Positions 50,351 through 58,185 of a DNA stretch of 64,000 nt are shown in pieces (positions within the stretch are counted from its first letter, which is position 1; every line of letters starts with the position of its first letter). The notes under the pieces are model-generated. The model ran no database searches, was not told where the DNA came from, and saw only the letters and a program-made list of their open reading frames with translations. The stretch spans positions 3,668 through 67,667 of the forward strand of contig JBPOFU010000006.1 of the NCBI GenBank assembly GCA_051252075.1, written 5' to 3'. The translations under genes and the position numbers were made by a program. This DNA is from Oceanococcus sp051252075 (GTDB lineage Bacteria; Pseudomonadota; Gammaproteobacteria; Nevskiales; Oceanococcaceae).

Positions 50351-50710
50351 CTATTTTTTTAAAATGCCGCGCTGTTGCAGTAGCAAAACCAGCACCATGA
50401 GTATGGCACCAGCTATGGCCATCCACTTGGCTTGCTCATGTTCACGCTTGGTCTTCTCTTGCGGTGCAATGAAGGTTTCTACAATTTCGCTGCGGATTTC
50501 GGCCTGGCGTGTCTGCTTTTCAAGTTCACTCGGTGCTGGAGCTTCTCCTCGGCGCACTAAGTCCAAGGCGTAGTTTAGTTCCACTGCTGTTTCAATATCG
50601 CTAGGATTCCAAGCCTCCATATTTTTGAGCTCTTGTCCGCGCATTAAAAAAATGGTCAAACCTATGCACAGTAAAAGGGCAGGGAGTACGCGGGGGTTAC
50701 TAAACAGCAT
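50351..50710 (-). CDS. Hypothetical membrane protein with two membrane segments
   Basis: A 119-residue protein. It has a membrane segment at each end (RVLPALLLCIGLTIFLM and WMAIAGAILMVLVLLL). Between them is a charged, Glu/Lys-rich region of about 70 residues (MEAWNPSDIETAVELNYALD, LEKQTRQAEIRSEIVETF). I recognise no family. It follows the AgmX/PglI-like gene by 21 nt and precedes the hydrolase by 11 nt, so the three are probably co-transcribed. The middle may lie in the periplasm with both termini in the cytoplasm. Confidence 0.7.
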   Translation of the reverse strand: MLFSNPRVLPALLLCIGLTIFLMRGQELKNMEAWNPSDIETAVELNYALDLVRRGEAPAPSELEKQTRQAEIRSEIVETFIAPQEKTKREHEQAKWMAIAGAILMVLVLLLQQRGILKK

Positions 50711-50731
50711 GCTTGAGGCTTCTTAAGGGAG

Positions 50732-52054
50732 TTAGGGGCGAAAATCCATGGACAGCAAGACCGACACCGGGTCAATTGCGCCCGCCGGCATCGCGACGGC
50801 TTCAAGCCGATCGCGCAAACTGTTCACGAAAGCTGGATCATTGAATTCAGCGGCCAGTACAGTGACATCGGAGATTCTGCCGGATGGTTGCAGGGTGAGT
50901 TGCAGTGCAATTTTCCCGATGGTTTGTGGGTTGTCGCGCAAATGGCTGCGATAACCTTGATTTATTCGTTGCTTGGCCTCATCCAAAGATCTGCTGACCA
51001 CTGAGATATCCCAGCCGGCATAGCTCAGCGATGCTTCATCTGCTTGTAGCAGGCTGCCATTGGCGGGTATCCGTGGCCAGTTGCGCTGCGCTTGTGCTGC
51101 GTGCTGTGAGGCTCGTGTTGGTGAGTTGACGCTGGCGGCGCTAGGCACGGAGGGCTGTGGAGGCGGGCTAGATTGGCGGCGTTTAGGACTGGCTGGAACG
51201 ACTGATTTAGCAATCTGCGCTGTATCGTCAAAGTCGGCTATGGCTGTAGTCGACTTTGATAAGTCGGGGCCATATTCCCGTAATAGGTATAACGCGGCCG
51301 CAATTGCCACTGGGGCAAGCAGCACGATGCGCAACACTGGGATGTCCGTGCGGCTGTCTTTTTTGTGCCATTGCCCCGCTGTTGAGGTGTTCCCGCGAGC
51401 ACGTAATTTGGGTTGCCTGGCCCTGGTTCCGGGTTTTAGGCTATAGATCCATGCGTCAGCTCGATTCAGGCCTAGGGCCGCTATAGCCGCCCCTGTGAGC
51501 CAAATTGGACTCAGTAGCGCGATGGCCAGCAAATGAGGATTGCTTAAGAATGCGCTGGTAGGAAGCAGGGCCGGGGTTAATGCTGCTGCGCAGCCGATAA
51601 ACAGGGCCAAGCAGCTCCAGGCGATACGTCGTGGTGCGGAGATCGGGTTGCTTGTCCCAATTTTCATTACGCCCTGTTGGCGTAATTGCAACAGGCGTAG
51701 CGAAAGGTAAATGGCCGTTGCACGGCCTTCTTGTGCGTTGGCTTGCGCTATCGCGGCATCATTAGTTTTCTTGTCGGGTCTGCCGCCGATCAGTTCACCG
51801 ATGGCCGTCTTAATGAGGGCGCTGGTTTCTTCATTGCCACCCCATTGCACAGTGCCCAGTGCCAGTATGCGGTGAGTGATTAGGCCCAGAATTGCTCCTG
51901 CTGCGGTGAAGGCGGCCAAGCTTGTTGCAAGAATCAGCGCGGCAGAATTGACGTCGACTTTGTTTTGGTATGTCCACAGACAGGCCAGCACAGGGGCCAA
52001 AATGCAGCCGCCTAGAATGGCGCCGCGTTCGATATAGACCAAGCGTTGAAGCAT
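50732..52054 (-). CDS. Membrane protein with AgmX/PglI-like (TonB-like) C-terminal domain
   Basis: A 440-residue protein. Membrane segments lie at about 12-30, 40-62, 145-165 and 172-195, then a basic cytoplasmic loop and a further hydrophobic segment at about 243-262 (VLRIVLLAPVAIAAALYLL). A Pro/Ser/Gln-rich linker follows (SSPPPQPSVPSAAS), then a C-terminal domain (about 355-440) with SLDEAKQRINQGYRSHL and KIALQLTLQPSGRISDVTVL. That last domain resembles the TonB/AgmX/PglI C-terminal fold used in energy-transducing or motility proteins. No ExbB/ExbD partners are nearby. Function is not known. Confidence 0.7.
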   Translation of the reverse strand: MLQRLVYIERGAILGGCILAPVLACLWTYQNKVDVNSAALILATSLAAFTAAGAILGLITHRILALGTVQWGGNEETSALIKTAIGELIGGRPDKKTNDAAIAQANAQEGRATAIYLSLRLLQLRQQGVMKIGTSNPISAPRRIAWSCLALFIGCAAALTPALLPTSAFLSNPHLLAIALLSPIWLTGAAIAALGLNRADAWIYSLKPGTRARQPKLRARGNTSTAGQWHKKDSRTDIPVLRIVLLAPVAIAAALYLLREYGPDLSKSTTAIADFDDTAQIAKSVVPASPKRRQSSPPPQPSVPSAASVNSPTRASQHAAQAQRNWPRIPANGSLLQADEASLSYAGWDISVVSRSLDEAKQRINQGYRSHLRDNPQTIGKIALQLTLQPSGRISDVTVLAAEFNDPAFVNSLRDRLEAVAMPAGAIDPVSVLLSMDFRP

Positions 52055-52110
52055 GAATCGGCGTTGTTCGCAAAACGTGATAGAACCATCATGCTTGAAA
52101 AAGCGCAGGC

Positions 52111-52239
52111 ATGGAAGCGCTTGTGGATTTAGCGTGGAAATTGATGCGCAATCAGCATATGAGTCTGGAAAATGTTGCTCGGGAGCAGGCTTTGAACCGC
52201 CGGCGCTCGTCTCCTGAAGTGTGCGCTCGTTCAGCTTGA
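52111..52239 (+). CDS. Possible 42-residue small ORF
   Basis: ATG 52111 to TGA 52237-52239 in the 198-bp gap between ispB and the TonB-like gene, opposite in strand to both. The peptide begins MEALVDLAWKLMRNQ and is Arg-rich towards the end (LNRRRSSPEVCARSA). Only a weak GCAGG precedes it and no family is recognised. It may be a chance frame or a gene remnant. Confidence 0.25.
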   Translation: MEALVDLAWKLMRNQHMSLENVAREQALNRRRSSPEVCARSA

Positions 52240-52252
52240 GCTACATCCAGGC

Positions 52253-53257
52253 TCAGTGCGTGCGACGAATGGAAAATTCCGCTAATTGATGCAATGCAGT
52301 CTTGTAGTCGCTAGTAGGGAGGGCTGCAAGCGACTGTATGGCCGTGAAAGCAGCGTCTTTAGCGCGCTGCCTAGTATAGGCGATTGATTGACTCTCTGCG
52401 ATACTGCTCTTCACTAATTCTAAATGCTCTAAACCACCGTCACGTATGGCTTGTTTTAGTTTTTCCTTGACCTCAGGGGCGGCTGATTTTAAGGCGACAA
52501 TAAGTGGCAAAGTCGCCTTTCCTTCGGCCAAATCATCGCCAATATTTTTTCCTAAATCTGCAGCATCCGCTTGGTAATCCAGGCAATCATCTATGAGTTG
52601 AAAGGCCATGCCCAAGTGATGGCCGTATTGAGCCAGCGCCTCGACCTTTGTGTCATCTGCACCTGCAATTAGCGCGCCGCAGCGTGCAGCCGCTTCAAAT
52701 AAAATCGCGGTCTTTCGTTCGATGACGTCGTTGTAAATTTCTTCTGTAATGTCTGGATTGTGCACATTCATCAATTGCAGTACTTCGCCTTCGGCGATGC
52801 GATTGGTGGTGTCCGCCAACACTTTCAGTATGCGTTGGTCTTGCAGTTCCATCATCAATTGAAAAGCGCGGGAGTAGAGAAAGTCTCCGGTCAATACGCT
52901 GGCTTCATTGCCCCAAAGCGCATTCGCCGTGCTTTGCCCTCGGCGCATAGCGGAGTGATCCACCACATCATCATGCAATAAGGTTGCAGTGTGGATAAAC
53001 TCGATCACGGCCGCTAATAAATAGTGCTGTTTTCCGTTATGGCCTGAGGCATTCGCAGCTAAAACAGCGAGTGCGGGGCGTAGCCGTTTCCCGCCGCTGC
53101 CGATGATATGTTCAGCCAGATGGTTGATCATCACAACGTTGGATGCCAATCGTTTGCGTATTAAGCGGTCAACGCCCTCCATGTCGTCGGCAATGGGGCT
53201 TAGAATGTCAGCAGCGGTTAACATGGGCATGGGTGAGAGAAAATAGAAGTCAGCCAC
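52253..53257 (-). CDS. ispB: Octaprenyl/polyprenyl diphosphate synthase
   Basis: A trans-polyprenyl synthase making the side chain of ubiquinone. The first Asp-rich motif is LLHDDVVDHSAMRRG, preceded by EFIHTATL as in E. coli IspB. The second is LIDDCLDYQAD, and GGKRLRPALAVLAA is at the N-terminal side. Length to the first start (GTG, complement 53255-53257) is 334 residues. In-frame ATGs at complements 53230 and 53224 would remove a 9-11 residue extension; no SD decides. It diverges from rplU, the same neighbour pair as in E. coli ispB/rplU. Confidence 0.94.
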   Translation of the reverse strand: MADFYFLSPMPMLTAADILSPIADDMEGVDRLIRKRLASNVVMINHLAEHIIGSGGKRLRPALAVLAANASGHNGKQHYLLAAVIEFIHTATLLHDDVVDHSAMRRGQSTANALWGNEASVLTGDFLYSRAFQLMMELQDQRILKVLADTTNRIAEGEVLQLMNVHNPDITEEIYNDVIERKTAILFEAAARCGALIAGADDTKVEALAQYGHHLGMAFQLIDDCLDYQADAADLGKNIGDDLAEGKATLPLIVALKSAAPEVKEKLKQAIRDGGLEHLELVKSSIAESQSIAYTRQRAKDAAFTAIQSLAALPTSDYKTALHQLAEFSIRRTH

Positions 53258-53290
53258 CCATTCTTACAGAACTGAGTTACAAAATCTGCA

Positions 53291-53319
53291 TTGACCAAAC
53301 CACATAATCAAGCTATATT
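53291..53319 (+). promoter_or_regulatory. Sigma-70 promoter of rplU-rpmA
   Basis: TTGACC (53291-53296), exactly 17-nt spacer, TATATT (53314-53319), 37 nt before the rplU ATG. A strong near-consensus promoter. Confidence 0.82.
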
Positions 53320-53356
53320 TCCGCTTCTTTGTGCGCTGATTTGAGTAAGCATCACC

Positions 53357-53668
53357 ATGTACGCTGTAATTGAAACGGGTGGCAAGCAATACCGTGTTGC
53401 CCAAGACGACGTAATACGCGTCGAAAAACTCTCTGTCGCCGAAGGCGAATCTGTCACGTTTGACCGTGTGTTAATGGTCGGCGAAGGCGCTGATACCAAA
53501 GTAGGAGCGCCGACAGTCGAAGGCAGTAAGGTAGTGGCCGATGTTGAATCTCATGGTCGTGGCGATAAAGTCACCATCATTAAATTCCGTCGCCGTCAGA
53601 AATATCGTCGTAAGCAGGGGCACCGTCAGGCGTATACCCAGCTTCGTATCAAGGAAATCGTGGGCTAA
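53357..53668 (+). CDS. rplU: 50S ribosomal protein L21
   Basis: A 103-residue L21. It starts MYAVIETGGKQYRVAQDDVI, has FDRVLMVGEG, GAPTVEGSKVVADVESHGRG and IIKFRRRQKYRRKQGHRQAY. It binds domain I/V of 23S rRNA. rpmA follows 28 nt later and obgE comes next, the canonical order. The length equals that of E. coli L21. Confidence 0.98.
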   Translation: MYAVIETGGKQYRVAQDDVIRVEKLSVAEGESVTFDRVLMVGEGADTKVGAPTVEGSKVVADVESHGRGDKVTIIKFRRRQKYRRKQGHRQAYTQLRIKEIVG

Positions 53669-53696
53669 GGCTCATTGATCTAAGGAATAAAAACCC

Positions 53697-53954
53697 ATGG
53701 CTCATAAAAAAGCAGGCGGTAGTACGCGCAACGGGCGCGATTCAGAATCCAAACGACTCGGCGTCAAACGCTATGGTGGCGAAGTCGTCACTGGCGGTAG
53801 CATTATTGTGCGTCAGCGTGGCAGTGGTTTTCGTGCTGGTAAAAACGTAGGTATGGGTAAAGATTACACAATCTTTGCCAAAGTCGATGGCCGCGTTCAG
53901 TTTGATACCAAAGGCCCTGAACAGCGTAAATACGTCAGTATTATTGCGGAGTAA
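53697..53954 (+). CDS. rpmA: 50S ribosomal protein L27
   Basis: An 85-residue L27 whose N-terminal tail reaches the peptidyl-transferase centre. It starts MAHKKAGGSTRNGRDSESK, the unprocessed form without the cleavable N-terminal extension of Firmicutes. VKRYGGEVV and RQRGSGFRAGKNVGMGKD follow. A terminator hairpin lies between it and obgE. Confidence 0.98.
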   Translation: MAHKKAGGSTRNGRDSESKRLGVKRYGGEVVTGGSIIVRQRGSGFRAGKNVGMGKDYTIFAKVDGRVQFDTKGPEQRKYVSIIAE

Positions 53955-53976
53955 CATTCGCCACTTCACTTTGAGG

Positions 53977-54006
53977 AAAGCCTCGTCTTTTTGACGGGGC
54001 TTTTTT
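53977..54006 (+). terminator. Intrinsic terminator/attenuator between rpmA and obgE
   Basis: AAAGCCTCGTC (53977-53987), loop TTTTT, GACGGGGCTTT (53993-54003), and more Ts. It ends only 4 nt before the obgE ATG, so the read-through mRNA would carry this hairpin in the ribosome-binding region. Confidence 0.85.
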
Positions 54007-54010
54007 GTTT

Positions 54011-55060
54011 ATGAAATTCGTCGACGAAGCAAGCATACGTGTAGAAGCAGGGGATGGTGGCACTGGTGTCATTGGCTTCCGGCGTGAAAAATACATTCCT
54101 TTTGGTGGGCCTGATGGGGGTGACGGCGGCGATGGCGGCAGTGTTTATCTGCAAGGCGAAAGCGGCCTCACCACGCTCAGTGATTTCCGCGTAAAGCGAA
54201 AATTTCGCGCTGAGAACGGTCAGGCTGGCCGTGGCGCGAATTGCCGTGGAAAATCGGGCAACGATTACATCATTCCCGTCCCCTTAGGAACCTTGGTCTA
54301 CGACGATGAAACCGATGAGCTCATTGGTGATGTCGTAGATGCCGAAGTGCCCATGTTGGTGGCGCGAGGCGGCTTCCATGGCATCGGCAACGCGCGCTAC
54401 AAAAGCAGCACCAATCGCGCGCCGCGGCAGTGCACGCCGGGTTCTGAAGGTGAGCAGCGGGTTTTGCGCATGGAGCTACAGCTCCTAGCAGACGTGGGTT
54501 TGTTGGGCTTGCCCAATGCGGGGAAATCAACTTTTTTGTCAGCAGTTTCTGCCGCGCGCCCTAAAATTGCCGATTACCCTTTTACTACTTTGGTTCCGCA
54601 GTTGGGTATTGTGCCGGTGGGGCCTGGCCAAAGTTTTTCTTTGGTTGACGTGCCGGGATTGATTGCCGGAGCAGCGCAAGGCGCCGGTTTGGGCATGCAG
54701 TTTTTACGTCACTTAAGTCGGACGCGCCTGCTGTTGCATTTGGTTGATGTGGCGCCGCTTGATCAAATGTCTGTGGCCGATCAATTGGTTCAGGTTGTGC
54801 ACGAGCTCGGCGAGTTTAGCGATGAATTGTTAGGCCGTGAGCGCTGGCTGATCATGAATAAGTGTGATTTGTTGTCTGAAGACGAATTGCAGGACATTGA
54901 GCAGCATTTGAAAGCCGAGTATTCGCTGCCGGTTTATCGCTGTTCGGCGGCGACGACTTTGGGTACTAAGGACATTGCATCTGCTTGCATGCGGTGGATT
55001 GAAGAGCGTGACGAAGAAAATGCGCGCGAATTAAATGAGGGCGGAGATGAATCGCTCTGA
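54011..55060 (+). CDS. obgE: Ribosome-associated GTPase ObgE/CgtA
   Basis: A 349-residue Obg GTPase involved in 50S assembly and the stringent response. The N-terminal Gly-rich Obg fold (1-158) has MKFVDEASIRVEAGDGG, GGPDGGDGGDGGSVYLQ and APRQCTPGSEGE. The G domain has GLPNAGKSTFLSAVSAARP, DYPFTTLVPQLG, DVPGLIAGA and NKCD. The C-terminal extension is short and acidic. ATG 54011 has no proper SD; GAGGAAAG (53973-53980) lies before the hairpin, so initiation may depend on the hairpin. proB overlaps its end. Confidence 0.97.
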   Translation: MKFVDEASIRVEAGDGGTGVIGFRREKYIPFGGPDGGDGGDGGSVYLQGESGLTTLSDFRVKRKFRAENGQAGRGANCRGKSGNDYIIPVPLGTLVYDDETDELIGDVVDAEVPMLVARGGFHGIGNARYKSSTNRAPRQCTPGSEGEQRVLRMELQLLADVGLLGLPNAGKSTFLSAVSAARPKIADYPFTTLVPQLGIVPVGPGQSFSLVDVPGLIAGAAQGAGLGMQFLRHLSRTRLLLHLVDVAPLDQMSVADQLVQVVHELGEFSDELLGRERWLIMNKCDLLSEDELQDIEQHLKAEYSLPVYRCSAATTLGTKDIASACMRWIEERDEENARELNEGGDESL

Positions 55061-56171
55061 GCTCGGTGCCTGCAAGCGTTGGGTTATTAAAGTTGGGAGT
55101 TCGCTGCTAACTGACAATGGACAGGCCGTCGCGCATGCGGCGGTTGCGGCCTGGGTTGAACAGATTGCGGGCTTACGCGCGCGTGGTATTGATGTCGTCG
55201 TTGTGTCATCCGGCGCGGTTGCTGCGGGGATGCTGCGTTTGAATCTTGCTCAGCGCCCGACACGTTTGTCGCAGCTACAAGCAGCGGCGGCGGTAGGGCA
55301 GCTGGATGTCGCCAGTTTGTGGGATAGCGCTCTACAAAAACATGGCCTGCAGGCGGCTCAAGTGCTGTTAACGCACGAGGATGCGGCTGAACGTCAGCGC
55401 TATCTTAACGCTAGGAATACCATACGCGCGCTTCTAGGCTGGGGTGTGGTCCCCGTTGTGAACGAGAACGATACCGTCGCGCATGACGAAATTCGTTTTG
55501 GCGACAATGACCGTTTAGCGGCTGTCGTCGCCGATTTAAGTTCTGCGGACCTTTTGGTGATTCTGACCGACCAAGCTGGCCTATATTCCGCCGACCCACG
55601 TGAAGATTCATCGGCGCAATTGATTTCCTCCTGTAGCGCGGATGATAAGCAACTGAGCCAAATGGCTGGTTCCAGTGGTGGTGCGCTGGGGCGAGGAGGC
55701 ATGCAGACCAAGTTGATGGCAGCACGTATGGCGTCTCGGTATGGTGTGCCGACAGTCATCGCAGGTGGTGCGCATCCTGACGTATTGAATGATATTTTGG
55801 CCGGCCAAGAGGTCGGCAGCTTGCTGTACCCCGCAGATAAAGACGCATTGTCTGCACGCAAGCGCTGGATTGCGAGTCAACAGCGTGTTGTCGGTCAGTT
55901 GTGCTTGGATGCAGGGGCTAGCCAGGCAGTGACATTATCTGGCCGCAGTTTATTGCCGGTTGGTGTGACCTGCGTGCAGGGTGACTTTTTGGCTGGCGAT
56001 CTTGTTCAGTGCTTAAACGAGCAGGGTGTTGAGATTGCGCGCGGCTTGAGTAATTACGATGCGGCGTCCGCTGCCGCTTTATGTGGCGTGCCTTCGGCGC
56101 GTATCAATGAGGTCTTAGGCTGGGCTGGTGAGAAGGAATTGATCCACCGTGATAACTTGGTGCTGACTTAA
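55047..56171 (+). CDS. proB: Glutamate 5-kinase
   Basis: A 374-residue ProB, first enzyme of proline synthesis, phosphorylating glutamate. The amino-acid kinase domain (1-265) has WVIKVGSSLLTDNGQAVAH, VVVSSGAVAAGM, VPVVNENDTVAHDEIRFGDND and GGALGRGGMQTKLMAA. A C-terminal PUA domain (about 275-370) follows, as in E. coli. ATG 55047 (MNRSELGACKRW) has GAGG 6 nt upstream and overlaps obgE by 14 nt; an ATG four codons earlier is less likely. proA is not in the window. Confidence 0.95.
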   Translation: MNRSELGACKRWVIKVGSSLLTDNGQAVAHAAVAAWVEQIAGLRARGIDVVVVSSGAVAAGMLRLNLAQRPTRLSQLQAAAAVGQLDVASLWDSALQKHGLQAAQVLLTHEDAAERQRYLNARNTIRALLGWGVVPVVNENDTVAHDEIRFGDNDRLAAVVADLSSADLLVILTDQAGLYSADPREDSSAQLISSCSADDKQLSQMAGSSGGALGRGGMQTKLMAARMASRYGVPTVIAGGAHPDVLNDILAGQEVGSLLYPADKDALSARKRWIASQQRVVGQLCLDAGASQAVTLSGRSLLPVGVTCVQGDFLAGDLVQCLNEQGVEIARGLSNYDAASAAALCGVPSARINEVLGWAGEKELIHRDNLVLT

Positions 56172-56201
56172 ATATCTTTCTAGCGCAGGAATAGCGAGCA
56201 T

Positions 56202-56230
56202 AAAAAAACCGCCATGAAGGCGGTTTTTTT
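56202..56230. terminator. Bidirectional terminator between proB and rpsT
   Basis: A-run plus ACCGCC (56208-56213), loop ATGAA, GGCGGT plus T-run (56219-56230). It can stop both convergent transcripts. Confidence 0.93.
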
Positions 56231-56243
56231 ATGGCTTTGGCAC

Positions 56244-56507
56244 TCAGGCCAAGGCTTTAATTTTTGCGCGTAAGCGGCTTTTATGCCGTGCGGCTTTGTT
56301 TTTGTGCAACAAACCACGACCTGCATAGCGATCAAGTAAGGACTCGCATGTTTGCATAGCCAAACCGGCGGCTTCTTTATTGCCATCTTGAACAGCTTTC
56401 AAAACCGCTTTAACGGAGGTGCGAAAGGCTGAGCGCTGGCCCACGTTTCGTTGGCGGCGTACTTCTGATTGACGAGCGCGCTTGGCTGCTTGAGGGGAAT
56501 TTGCCAC
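56244..56507 (-). CDS. rpsT: 30S ribosomal protein S20
   Basis: An 87-residue S20, nearly all helical and very basic. It starts MANSPQAAKRARQSEVRRQ, has FRTSVKAVLKAVQ, and ends GLLHKNKAARHKSRLRAKI. It binds the 5' domain of 16S rRNA. It is single-gene, divergent from murJ, with a near-perfect promoter. The same rpsT/murJ divergence is known in E. coli relatives (rpsT upstream of ribF). Confidence 0.98.
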   Translation of the reverse strand: MANSPQAAKRARQSEVRRQRNVGQRSAFRTSVKAVLKAVQDGNKEAAGLAMQTCESLLDRYAGRGLLHKNKAARHKSRLRAKIKALA

Positions 56508-56543
56508 GGATATCTGCTGCTATTTAGTGAGTGGAGCCGGCAA

Positions 56544-56571
56544 ATTATAGAGAAATGCACGGGGCTGTCAA
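56544..56571 (-). promoter_or_regulatory. Consensus sigma-70 promoter of rpsT
   Basis: On the minus strand: TTGACA (complement of 56566-56571), 16-nt spacer, TATAAT (complement of 56544-56549). Both hexamers are perfect. TSS is expected near 56537, giving a leader of about 30 nt. Confidence 0.93.
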
Positions 56572-56620
56572 TCTACTGATATCATTTCTTGCTTTCCGCC
56601 CGCCCTTACGTTGATTTTTG

Positions 56621-58180
56621 ATGTCTGTCGCCCTGGTTAAGTCGAGCTCCGTTGTTGGCGGCATGACGCTGATATCGCGATTCTTGGGGTTTGCCCGCGA
56701 CATGCTGTTGGCCATACTTTTTGGGGCCTCTGCCAGCATGGACGCCTTTTTGGTGGCCTTCAAAATCCCCAATTTTATGCGCCGTCTCTTTGCCGAAGGA
56801 GCTTTTGCACAGTCATTTGTTCCTGTGTTGGCAGCAACCAAGCAAGAGGCGAGTCACGAGGAAGTGCGTCAATTGGTGGCCGAAGTTTCCGGTACCTTGG
56901 CGGGTGTGCTGAGCGTGCTAACGATCATTGGGGTTGTTGCTGCGCCCGCTTTGATTTTTTTGTTTGCTCCTGGCTTTGTCGATGAGGCTAGTAAGTTCGA
57001 GCTCGCCGGCAGCATGTTGCGCATTACATTTCCGTATTTGTTTTTTATCGCGCTCACGGCCTTGGCTGCGTCCGTGCTCAATACTTATGGGCAGTTCGCG
57101 TTGCCCGCGGTTGCTCCGGCACTATTAAACGTATCGTTGATAGCATGTGCCGTGTGGTTGGCGCCCCATCTAGAGCGTCCGATCATGGCGCTGGCCATAG
57201 GGGTGTTTATTGCTGGCGTGGCCCAATTGCTGGTGCTATTGCCAGCAGTGGCGCGCTTGGGCTTGCTGCCGCGCCCGCGCTGGGCTTGGGCCAGCGAACG
57301 CGTTAGGCGCATTATGCGATTGATGTTGCCGATAATTTTTGGCTCCAGTGTGGCGCAAATCGCTTTGTTGCTGGATACGATATTGGCGTCTTTGCTGATC
57401 TCAGGTAGCGTGAGTTGGCTTTACTACGCTGATCGCTTGATGGAGTTCCCTTTGGGAATATTCAGCATTGCGATTGCAACCGTCATATTGCCGGCTTTGT
57501 CGCGAAATCACGCAGCAAATGATGCGCAGGCGTTTAGTCGAACTTTGGATTGGGCTTTGCAGCTGATTTTGCTGGTATGTTTGCCCAGTGCGGTAGGGCT
57601 GTTTTTGCTGGCTGGCCCGGTGCTAACCACATTGTTCCAATATGCTGCATTTACGCCGCATGATGTGGTCATGAGTGGCTACAGTTTGATGGCGTATGCC
57701 TTTGGCCTATTGGGCTTCAGTCTCGTCAAAATCGCAGCGCCAGCATATTTCGCGCGTCAAGATACCAGGACGCCGGTCGTCATTGGGATCAAGGCATTGT
57801 TGATAGGGATGAGTTTTAATCTCATCGGGGTGCTGGTGGCACTGCATTTGCAGTGGAAAGCCCCGCACCTAGTGTTAGCGATTGGTACTTCGCTGGGAGC
57901 GTTTGTGAATGCCGGTTTATTGTTACGTGGTCTGAAGCGGTCGGGTGTTTATCGTAGTGAATGTTCATGGGGACGAGTTTGTGGGCAATACCTCATTGCC
58001 TCCATGCTGATGGCTGCTGTTTTATGGGGGCTGAATCCAACGCAAGGCTGGTGGTTTGAGGCCGGAGCGCTGGAGCGTGGTGTGCGCTTACTTGGCATTA
58101 TTTTAGCTGGCGTGGGGACCTATTTTTTCGCCTTGCTTGCACTTGGCTTGCGGCCCAAACATTTGAGTGGAGTGCAGTAG
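56621..58180 (+). CDS. murJ: Lipid II flippase MurJ
   Basis: A 519-residue polytopic membrane protein of the MOP superfamily with about 14 hydrophobic segments, moving lipid II across the inner membrane. It starts MSVALVKSSSVVGGMTLISR, with FLGFARDMLLAILFGAS (the R-D-x-L motif), FKIPNFMRRLFAEGAFAQSF and YYADRLMEFPLGIFSIAIAT. ATG 56621 is preferred to an in-frame TTG at 56618. It heads murJ-ribF-lspA-ispH; its stop is 5 nt before the ribF ATG. Confidence 0.96.
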   Translation: MSVALVKSSSVVGGMTLISRFLGFARDMLLAILFGASASMDAFLVAFKIPNFMRRLFAEGAFAQSFVPVLAATKQEASHEEVRQLVAEVSGTLAGVLSVLTIIGVVAAPALIFLFAPGFVDEASKFELAGSMLRITFPYLFFIALTALAASVLNTYGQFALPAVAPALLNVSLIACAVWLAPHLERPIMALAIGVFIAGVAQLLVLLPAVARLGLLPRPRWAWASERVRRIMRLMLPIIFGSSVAQIALLLDTILASLLISGSVSWLYYADRLMEFPLGIFSIAIATVILPALSRNHAANDAQAFSRTLDWALQLILLVCLPSAVGLFLLAGPVLTTLFQYAAFTPHDVVMSGYSLMAYAFGLLGFSLVKIAAPAYFARQDTRTPVVIGIKALLIGMSFNLIGVLVALHLQWKAPHLVLAIGTSLGAFVNAGLLLRGLKRSGVYRSECSWGRVCGQYLIASMLMAAVLWGLNPTQGWWFEAGALERGVRLLGIILAGVGTYFFALLALGLRPKHLSGVQ

Positions 58181-58185
58181 TGACA

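Noticed and set aside
49526..52252. Integrative element at tRNA-Arg
   Set aside because: No integrase and no repeated tRNA 3' end could be found downstream; the neighbouring genes look chromosomal.
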